A stretch of 17,830 nt of DNA. It comes from Larix sibirica (Eukaryota > Streptophyta > Pinopsida > Pinales > Pinaceae). The position numbers and the translations under genes are program-made. The stretch covers positions 18,022-35,851 of the forward strand of contig NWUY0300063451.1 of NCBI GenBank assembly GCA_004151065.3, in the 5' to 3' direction. The notes beneath the pieces were generated by a model that did not search any database, was not told where the DNA came from, and saw only the letters and a program-made list of their open reading frames with translations. Shown here piece by piece: positions 11,829 through 17,830 of the stretch (position 1 is the first letter of the stretch; each line of letters begins with the position of its first letter).

Positions 11829-12541
11829 GTGGAATGGGCTTGGCGATAGATTATGTCTTTGGTGTTGTGGAGGGTGGGGAACCCATACAAAGGGCGAGTT
11901 ATTGGGGTTATGGATGATTCTTTTTTCGTTTCTCAGGCTGGGATTTCTCTGGAGCAGGTTGCAGGGGATTTTTTGATTGCAGTTTAATGGGAAAATGGAC
12001 AGACCAATATTTCTGCCCTTGCTCTTGACTCTTGGCTGTTGCATATCAGACATCTTCTTGATCACTGTGTACATACGTCATTTGTCCACATTTTTCGCGA
12101 ACATAATGACGAAGCTGATGGTCTATCACGTGAGGTCTCGCAGCCACGGAAGGGCGTATCTTTTTTGAGATTTTGCAGGGTTCTGCCAACCCTTTTTCGT
12201 GTCATTGGAATTTATTTCCACTCTAGTCTCCGGAGTGTTGTTCCTGCGGACTTTTTGGTCTCCTTCTGTTTCTATCCTCTTTTTGTATTTTATTTTTATA
12301 CCGGCTGTAGTTTGGTATTTTTTCATTTCGATCCTTTATTCGCTGGTTAGATTTTGGCTCTGTTACTATATACTTTCTATCATTTGCTGGAGGGTTGGAC
12401 TGTTGTGGATATTTCTGAGCATTTTCTTCATTGTATTGGGACGTCTTGGCTTTGGACTGTCATGGGTGATCATCTCTCATTTGAGAGGAATGATCCGTCT
12501 TTATACTTATATAAAAGTATAGTGTTTTTAGTTTGAAAAAA
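11829..12541 (+). pseudogene. 5'-truncated LINE 3' end with RNase H domain remnant
   Basis: The frame running through 11908-12350 (one TAA at 11985-11987) ends in a recognisable RNase H C-terminus. It has an AGDFLIAV strand near 11960-11985, where the family normally has a GDS core, and HIFREHNDEADGLS at 12087-12128, matching the conserved 'H..RE.N..AD.LS' motif with the last catalytic Asp. This domain ends many plant LINE polyproteins and removes RNA from the RNA:DNA hybrid. Beyond it the DNA is T-rich and non-coding in character, with 'tataaaag' near 12510 and a short A-run at 12535-12540, as at a LINE 3' terminus. The long hydrophobic frames over 12199-12536 follow from the T-rich composition and are not membrane proteins. 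The premature stop and missing reverse transcriptase show a dead, truncated copy. Confidence 0.75.
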
Positions 12542-12558
12542 GATTTAAATGTCGTCCT

Positions 12559-12571
12559 AGTTCAAATTGTA
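12559..12571 (+). repeat. 13-bp direct repeat flanking the LINE tail (possible target-site duplication)
   Basis: agttcaaattgta here is identical to 11809-11821 at the other side of the LINE remnant. Aligning the 30 bases before each end gives 22 matches. The right copy lies just after the terminal A-run. It may be an old target-site duplication or simply a third remnant of the tandem repeat. Confidence 0.45.
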
Positions 12572-12709
12572 TTTTTAAATTGAATGAAATGCAACATTTT
12601 TTTTTTAAAAGCGCGTGCAATGAAATTTTAAAGTTAATCGGACTAGTCTGTTCTATTATACTTTGTAATTTTGAAAACAAAACGATAACATAAATTCAAT
12701 TTTATGTAA

Positions 12710-12729
12710 TTAAATTAAATTAAATTAAA
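12710..12729 (+). repeat. TTAAA pentanucleotide microsatellite, four units
   Basis: Four perfect TTAAA units are seen, in a short AT-rich stretch. Confidence 0.8.
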
Positions 12730-12735
12730 ATAAAG

Positions 12736-12820
12736 TGTTAGTACTCACTTTATCTTGGGCCATATCAAGGAAACCTCGAGGTAACCTCAAACCAATATTT
12801 AGACTGAAAGTTGGCCTCNT
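12736..12820 (+). repeat. direct repeat copy 1 (280-bp offset)
   Basis: It begins tgttagtactca and continues to ggcctcnt, with a conserved core ggtaacc.caaaccaat. The same order of motifs recurs at 13016-13104. The N at 12819 falls inside this copy. Confidence 0.7.
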
Positions 12821-13015
12821 TCCCCCAACCATCGGTTGTGAAGTGAAATCATTTTGGAAAGAGCTCCATCCATATTCAAGTGGATTAACCCCTTGGGGTC
12901 CACTCCATTGAGGTTGAGAATGACTTTCCCCAACTGAAAAAGGAGTTGAAGAGAGTAATACTACCTATTCCACCATAAAGCAAAAAAGGAGCACTCCCTA
13001 CAAGAACATTTAATG

Positions 13016-13104
13016 TGTTAGCACTCAAGAATTTCTCCCTGGTTGTGGGGGGGAAATCCCAAGGTAACCACAAAACCAATCTTTAAACTGAAATCTGGCC
13101 TCCT
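13016..13104 (+). repeat. direct repeat copy 2 (280-bp offset)
   Basis: tgttagcactca at the start and ctgaaatctggcctcctt at the end match copy 1 with substitutions and a few indels. The intervening 195 bp is different in character. The pair may be part of a dispersed repeat or remnants of short terminal repeats; no internal coding region is present between them. The 64-codon minus-strand frame over 12885-13079 has no domain I recognise. Confidence 0.65.
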
Positions 13105-13822
13105 TTAGTTAGAGAGGGCTCTCTCTGCAAATATTCAATCCAATGTCACTACGACAGCAACTTGACAATAAATTCAATGGCCAAATTTGTAAAATAGCAG
13201 TAAAAACTTTTAGAATTTAAATGATGTGGTTAGACAAACAAAAGAAAGATAACATTGGGCAATGGAGTTAAGATCATGAAATATGAAAGATGTACAGAAC
13301 TTTGGCAATATAGCTTTTCATTAGAGGTGACATAGCTGCATTTTTACAGTCTAATTCTTGATTTCTGGTGATAATCGAGGAAAAGATGAACAATCCATTA
13401 ATATGGGCATCAAACTAAGATGAATCCAATATTAACTTGAGAGGAAAATTCTGGTGAATACTTGAATACGATGAACTAGAGCATATGAGTATAAATTCTA
13501 ATTCGCTATAACCTTTATTCAAGTATGACAGACAACATAATGGAAAGAAAATAACTATAACAACATGCACATAAGAAAAATGAAACAGAAACTGTAAAAC
13601 CAAAACCACAACACGAGAATCTCTATTCTTTTAAAAAATCCTTGCTTTGCTCTGCAATATTTTATTAAGCTTGAAAATAACTCAATATCCCCAGTGGGTC
13701 CTCTCCTAACTGAAAATTTATAGAAAAACTATGACTGCCCAGTGCCCAGTCTTCTCAAGAAAATCTGAGTCACCCTAAATTCTCTTTCTAAAAATAAACA
13801 ATCGATACTGAAATAATGACAG
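13105..13822. other. 3' flank of the SKA3-like gene, no further exon recognised
   Basis: Minus-strand frames are short. A final exon carrying the conserved C-terminal helices of SKA3 was looked for here and not found. AATAAA-type signals occur at 13661-13666 and 13514-13519. Confidence 0.4.
13661..13666 (-). terminator. candidate polyadenylation signal AATAAA
   Basis: On the minus strand this reads AATAAA about 160 nt past the stop at 13823. A second copy lies at 13514-13519. The motif is common in AT-rich DNA, so its position is the main support. Confidence 0.3.
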
Positions 13823-13904
13823 CTACTGCTTAGATGCTTCAAATATTTGGAAGGTTGCTGGAGTTAATTTCCTTCGGAATCTGGAACTGCCTGCCGGTTT
13901 CGTG
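13823..13904 (-). CDS. candidate terminal exon of the SKA3-like gene (uncertain, two competing frames)
   Basis: One minus-strand frame is open from 13981 to a TAG at 13823-13825, containing FHILSTKPAGSSRFRRK and ending FEASKQ. A pyrimidine-rich acceptor ending TTTTGAG precedes 13904 and would keep phase with the candidate upstream exon. A different frame, entered after an AG at 13891, reads RQFQIPKEINSSNLP and then, after one missing base near 13849, KYLKHLSS. That pattern resembles the C-terminal 'K(D/E)...LP.Y(M/L)K.L.S' segment of plant SKA3. Either this exon encodes a divergent tail, or it is a damaged SKA3 exon or a sequence error. A transcript would settle it. Confidence 0.3.
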
Positions 13905-14075
13905 CTCAAAATATGGAAAGTTTTATTTGGATGTTTTGCCACCTGGATGCCCTGCTTCAAATCTTTGAAACAGAGATAGAACTATCTCTATATGATCCTT
14001 GATGATAATATTTCTTTTAACTACTTGAAAACTCCACTTAATTTAATGTGCCACCTCTTTATATAAATTATAAAC

Positions 14076-14161
14076 CTTTCAACAAGTTTCAAGCAATTAA
14101 AGTTCATCTCAGGAAGGCTTCGAAAAGGAGAGAAAGTAATATCGCTTGAGCTGTCGAGCCA
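14076..14161 (-). CDS. candidate internal exon of the SKA3-like gene
   Basis: The frame reads WLDSSSDITFSPFRSLPEM and then NFNCLKLVER, ending at a donor-like GAAAG followed by GTTTAT. An AG just before the tryptophan codon would start the exon in the phase left by exon 2. The serine-rich stretch followed by 'SL...N.CL..L' is similar in pattern to the middle of plant SKA3 proteins. The acceptor is weak and the frame stays open past both limits, so the borders may differ. Confidence 0.35.
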
Positions 14162-14337
14162 CTCTTCATTCGTGAAGAAGGTCACAATGGATGCCAAGCA
14201 TTCTTAGTTTCAGAAAAATTTCTAAATCAACTTCTAACCTATCGATTCTGTGTACATCATTTGGGAGAATGATGAATTTTACTTCCACCCTCTTTTTTGA
14301 TAACCATTTCCTCTGCCAAGTGTGCTTAGATTTATAC

Positions 14338-15091
14338 CTTCGGAGATGGTGTCTTTGCAATGGTGGAAGGTGAAGGCTCATCACCACTATTAATTTCCCC
14401 TGGTTTATAGTCATATTCTTTGAGCCAATACTCAAGAACAGCAAGGGCGGCCTCGTTCTGTTTGTAGATCTGATTCCAGAGGTTAAGAAACTCCTGGAAG
14501 GAAATCGTATCGATAGTCATTGATTCTAGGGATTCTACTTGCTGGTTTGTTGATATTAAACGACGGTTCAATCCCTCCGGAGATGAATTTAATGATGAAC
14601 AGGATGGAGTTCGGCGCTGCTGCATGGAAACCTTGAGATTGTTGCACATTGACTGTAGATGATCACAGAAGCTGTGAAGCGGGTTACAGAATTTGGACGA
14701 TAGGAATACTTTGAGAGATCCATCGAAACTAGAACCCTTGGATCATTAATGAACCAATAATATTTCATATCTTCGCATGTTTGGGGCTACTGTATGGTAT
14801 CCTGCCTCTGCAAACACAACCTTGGAAAATCTAAAACACCAACGAAACATTCGTAAATGCTTCAACTGATAGATTTGCAAACTTGCAATCAATTCATGCA
14901 TTAAATATAGAAAACAAAAAACGCAGCTAGAGATTTGAAAGCGAATCTCTTGCTTGCAAAATTCTAATACTTGGTCATTTACACATCTGGATTTGATAGC
15001 ATTCAATCGGTCCAAAAGTGAACCCTGACGTGGACCTGAAATCTGTGTGACATCTAATCTGCATGTGTTATTACCTTGACACATTTTCCAT
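14338..15091 (-). CDS. SKA3-like spindle and kinetochore-associated protein, exons 1-2 (N-terminal part)
   Basis: Exon 1 (15091-15075) encodes MENVS and ends TCAAG before a GTAATA donor. Exon 2 (14728-14338) follows a TTCTAG acceptor and ends CCGAAG before GTATAA. Joined, they give 136 codons with no stop and phase 0 at the next donor. The product shows FCDHLQSMCNNLKVS near residues 25-39, an R.P..SS segment, LNRRL, then ESMTIDTISFQEFL and NQIYKQNE, ending in an acidic, Ser/Pro-rich stretch. This order matches the N-terminal helical part of plant SKA3, a subunit of the SKA complex that couples kinetochores to spindle microtubules; I compared it with the family from memory only. Without splicing the frame is closed upstream, which supports the intron. 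No neighbour shares its role. The gene is small, probably with further exons downstream. Confidence 0.6.
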
Positions 15092-15394
15092 TGGCGATTG
15101 TAGAATTAGTCTAATTATTAATCAATACTCGTCCCAAACTTTTGCTCCAAGGCTGCCTGCCCAAAGCCAAAGTAGTTTCCGCAACCATAAAAAATGGTCT
15201 CTCTTACTACTTCTCGATTTGCGAAATAACACCATGTTAACACGTGGCGAATGGTTTCAAATTTCGCACCGCTTTCTTGATTTTTAATCTGCGAGCACTT
15301 TCTTCAGTGAAATCCTACATTTTGTAAGGCACAGAGGGAACGTCTTCTTTTTTAAGAAAACAGACGGTCATTTAGTAATTGATGGGGCACTTGA
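15092..15394. promoter_or_regulatory. 5' flank of the SKA3-like gene
   Basis: This lies just upstream of the proposed start on the minus strand and is less AT-rich than most of the window. A 74-codon plus-strand frame at 15063-15287 has no recognised domain. No convincing TATA box or other core element was found, so the promoter call rests on position. Confidence 0.3.
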
Positions 15395-15526
15395 AACCGA
15401 GTGCATAGACACTTGATCCTGTCACTCTACATCTGCGTTGAACTATATGTATCCGACGACCTCCACGAGCTCCAGAACGTGCACTTTGTAACTCCTGAAG
15501 AAATTGCCATCGCGGTCTACCCTTAG
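15395..15526 (+). other. GC3-rich coding-like patch, function unknown
   Basis: The plus strand is open for 43 codons before TAG. Its centre, SDDLHELQNVHFVTPEEIAI, uses G or C at almost every third position from SDD to NVH (GAC GAC CTC CAC GAG CTC CAG AAC GTG CAC), unlike the AT-rich surroundings. The overlapping 70-codon minus-strand frame (15372-15584) is Arg-rich, as an antisense shadow would be. There is no ATG near the upstream stop, so if real it is an exon or a gene fragment. I do not recognise the family. Confidence 0.25.
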
Positions 15527-15900
15527 TTGGAATATGAAACAAATGAATGCTAGACACTGTGTAGCAGGTGTAGCTGGGCCGCAAATATTAGCCTCTTTAC
15601 AATTGCTTTAAAAACAACAACTATATTACAATATGTCCCAGTGACCCTGTAATTATCGGTTATATTGATACTGCAACATATGGAGAGCACAAACAAAATG
15701 AATTTTGTCAAAATTTGAGCTTTTCCCTCTTTGGCGTTCATTGATTAGAATTTGAAAACTGTAGTTAGATCCAACACTTGGGCGCAGAGATTGTATTCGG
15801 ACATCTAAGTTTGACATTCGAAATTCTAAAACAATCTCTTTGCTAATGTGGATCACTTTTCTTCCTCCGGTGTTGGACAACCAGACAGTTTGCATCCTTA
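15527..15900. other. unrecognised sequence; two open minus-strand frames
   Basis: The minus-strand frame 15653-15895 (80 codons) opens with an ATG just downstream of the AAAG/GTAAGG donor-like site at 15902, and contains VWLSNTGGRKVIHISKEI. No domain is recognised. It may be the body of a SINE-like repeat whose head lies at 15901-15948, or chance. Confidence 0.3.
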
Positions 15901-15948
15901 CCTTTGAAACCTATGCTTAGTGCTCTCTTGGACAACTGAGCGATATCC
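15901..15948 (-). mobile_element. tRNA-like stretch, possible SINE head
   Basis: The minus strand starts GGATATCGCTCAGTTG and contains GCTC...GAGC, which can pair as a D-arm, as in a tRNA 5' half with an A-box-like GCTCAGTTG. Further on, GGTTTCAAAGG only loosely recalls a B box. No anticodon arm or acceptor stem can be folded, so it is not a functional tRNA. A tRNA-derived SINE is possible; the same bases also hold a good splice donor (AAAG/GTAAGG at 15902/15901). Confidence 0.25.
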
Positions 15949-16434
15949 TTATTTAAACCTGGCATTAGAGCTTATCATGTAAAATGCTGTGTTTTAATTT
16001 ATTTATTGCATGGTGTTTTAGCACCACATCGACTGGGGGAATTGATATGCTATTGTGTATATACACCACTTGTCACAAACATCATCAATGTGTTGTGCAT
16101 TGCACTCATGGGATCCTTCTTTAGTGGCTAGGCGCTAGATGTATGACGATCTTTGATGATTGGTTGGAAGGATTGGAGACTGGGCCTCGCGCCTCTTAGT
16201 TTTATAAAATAAGAACTAAAACCCTGCTAAAGAACCCGAGAGGAAAAATTAGCCTGAAGAACAATTATCTTTATGTTTTATTTGCGCAAATTCAAATTCA
16301 TATATTTTTGCCCAAAATTATACTGTGCCAACACAAGGTTCATTTTGAATGAATTATACTTACAATAATTTTAGTTAGTTAATGATATTATTGGTGGAAT
16401 ATTACAAACTATTTGTTCTTATTAAATTCAAATT
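15949..16434. other. intergenic, possible repeat-derived
   Basis: The phrase caccacatcgactgggggaa near 16021-16040, followed by gatatgctattgtgtatata, resembles conserved phrases in plant retroelement ends, but no partner copy is present to prove it. A short GC-rich spot lies near 16180-16196. No gene was seen. Confidence 0.3.
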
Positions 16435-17040
16435 GTTTTAATTCTAATGATATTTTATATGGTTTTAATTTTATGGTATAGTAATAATTAAGATTATTTT
16501 ATTTTATTTGATTCTTTATATTATAAGAATATTAAAGTAATAAGATTAAGAAAATATATTAATTTATTTGAAGTTAAAAATGTGTTACATTAATGGATTG
16601 AAAAGTTATATTAATTAAATAATTAAATAAAATTAAATGAATAATTGAAAGAAGTTAATAAAAGTTAAATTGAAGTTAAATAGATAATAATAAACAATCA
16701 TGTTCATTCATGAACAACCATAATCTAACGGTTTTAATTCTAATGATATTTGTTATGGTTATATTTAAAATTTATATTGTATACTAATAATTAAGGTTTT
16801 TTTATTTAATTTGATTTTTTATGTTATAAGAATACTAAAGTAATTAGATTAAAAATATATATGAATTTATTTTATTAGTATTTTATTATTAATTAATTTA
16901 ATTGAAGTTGAAAATTTGCTATATTAATTGATTAAAAAGTTATATTAATGAAACAATTAAATAAATTTATATGGATTAAATTAAATGAATAATTGAATTG
17001 AAGTTAAATAGATAATACACCCGTTATTAAATACAATCAT
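16435..17040 (+). repeat. diverged direct duplication of about 300 bp, very AT-rich
   Basis: Copy one begins at 16435 and copy two at 16731, both with gttttaattctaatgatatt. Further shared landmarks in the same order are agtaataatta/actaataattaag, ttataagaataYtaaagtaa, gttatattaat and gaagttaaatagataata. The offset grows from 296 to about 328 bp because copy two has an extra AT-rich insert. No coding capacity is present. Confidence 0.8.
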
Positions 17041-17097
17041 TACAATAGGGGCTTGATAATCATCCCTCCCAACCACCAAAGCTACAGTCAATGAACT

Positions 17098-17163
17098 ATT
17101 GAATTGAAATTATTTGTATGGCGCTTGACAATTGAATTAAAATTATATGTATAGTGCTTGCCT
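17098..17163 (+). repeat. 33-bp tandem duplication
   Basis: attgaattgaaattatttgt at 17098 and attgaattaaaattatatgt at 17131 are adjacent copies that both continue atRgYgcttg. Two units only. Confidence 0.7.
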
Positions 17164-17830
17164 ATATTTGATTTGTTATTATATTAATAATTCTATTTTA
17201 TAGTAAAATTTATAATTAAAAGTACACTCACATGAAATCATTTCTCCATTTGAAATTATTTGTTTAATATATGAATGTTAAATGATAAAGTTAAATAAAC
17301 ACATTTCTACATTTCATGTCTACATTAGAAACCATTTAATGTCTACATTTAAAAAAAACAAATCATCTTAAAAACCACTTGATTACAAATTTATATATAA
17401 TGCATTAAGTAATAAAGAATTTCAAACACAAGCATGTAAATACATCAATCGTCACCAAAGAAATAAACTTCACTAACTAATTCAATAATAATTAATTAAA
17501 ACAATATTTAATGTCGGAATGTGACATGATGTTAAAGTCAAACTTTTAATGTTAACCATGGGAATCCTCTTTACGTCTCAATGTGAAATAACCCTTTTTG
17601 AATGCTCCAATGAGACATATCCATTGTATAACAAAGCATTTTGACCTTAGTTAGTAGAAATGAATGACATTATGTGATGTAACCATAAATTAATATTGCG
17701 ATCCAACAAAATGACTAACCCTTGCGTGAAATTTAACTCACACTAGGATCTAATAACTAAGGATATCCTCACAATTATTGCGAACCACCATAGTTTTCGC
17801 AGAGGTCAATCCCTTTCAATACGTATTAAC
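17164..17830. other. AT-rich intergenic, nothing recognised
   Basis: No reading frame, RNA or repeat array was seen to the end of the window. Confidence 0.5.

Noticed and set aside
12199-12522. 107-codon strongly hydrophobic frame that looks like a multi-pass membrane protein
   Set aside because: It overlaps the T-rich 3' tail of the LINE remnant; T-rich DNA encodes Phe, Leu, Ile and Val in bulk. No start context or family pattern.
14166-14444. 92-codon minus-strand frame overlapping the SKA3-like exon 2
   Set aside because: It runs through the proposed exon 2 donor in another frame and shows no family pattern.
14721-14745. Start codon at 14721-14723 for the SKA3-like gene
   Set aside because: That ATG is in a different frame from the SKA3-like reading and would need a frameshift. 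The two-exon model with the ATG at 15089-15091 needs none.
15372-15584. 70-codon Arg-rich minus-strand frame
   Set aside because: Best explained as the antisense of the GC3-rich plus-strand patch; no nucleic-acid-binding domain is recognisable.
15727-15735. tttggcgtt, close to an E2F site, which would suit a cell-cycle gene
   Set aside because: It misses the consensus at the last base and is more than 600 bp from the proposed start codon.
1-17830. CRISPR arrays, bacterial operons, rRNA or intact tRNA genes, organelle insertions, viral genes other than the retroelement remnants
   Set aside because: No signal for any of these was found on either strand.

Overview
The window looks like nuclear DNA of a seed plant, most likely a gymnosperm or another plant with a large, repeat-rich genome. 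It is AT-rich and gene-poor. It carries several heavily decayed retrotransposons of types common in plants (a Ty3/gypsy element with a chromodomain, and LINEs with RNase H) and one spliced, plant-type kinetochore-like gene. The species assignment is inference. There are no bacterial operons, CRISPR arrays or phage genes, and there is one ambiguous base (N) at 12819.

Layout. 1-440 is featureless. 446-1110 may hold a very degraded LINE tail (weak). 1245-2215 (minus) is a dead Ty3/gypsy integrase plus chromodomain. 2216-3750 shows nothing I can name. 3758-4324 (minus) is a fragment of an amino-acid transporter gene of the AVT3-like AAAP family. 4325-8690 is AT-rich intergenic DNA with several short tandem duplications (67, 107, 57 and 53 bp periods). 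8700-9930 (plus) is a decayed LINE reverse transcriptase, possibly extending to 10430. 10430-11580 is featureless. 11589-11828 is a nested tandem duplication, followed by the 3' end of a second LINE with an RNase H domain (11829-12541). 12736-13104 is a pair of direct repeats 280 bp apart.

13823-15091 (minus) is the only locus with a credible gene structure. A 17-nt first coding exon joins in frame to a 391-nt second exon across good splice signals. The resulting 136 residues resemble the N-terminus of plant SKA3-like kinetochore proteins. Two further short exons are possible downstream; the last may be damaged by a one-base loss. Upstream lie a short GC3-rich coding-like patch (15395-15526) and a tRNA-like stretch that could be a SINE head (15901-15948, minus). 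The window ends in very AT-rich DNA containing a diverged direct duplication of about 300 bp (16435-17040).

The genes do not form a pathway. The window reads as one small host gene in a graveyard of old retroelements. I found no evidence of a previously undescribed system. The points most worth checking are the SKA3-like gene model, the two competing frames in its last exon, and the GC3-rich patch.
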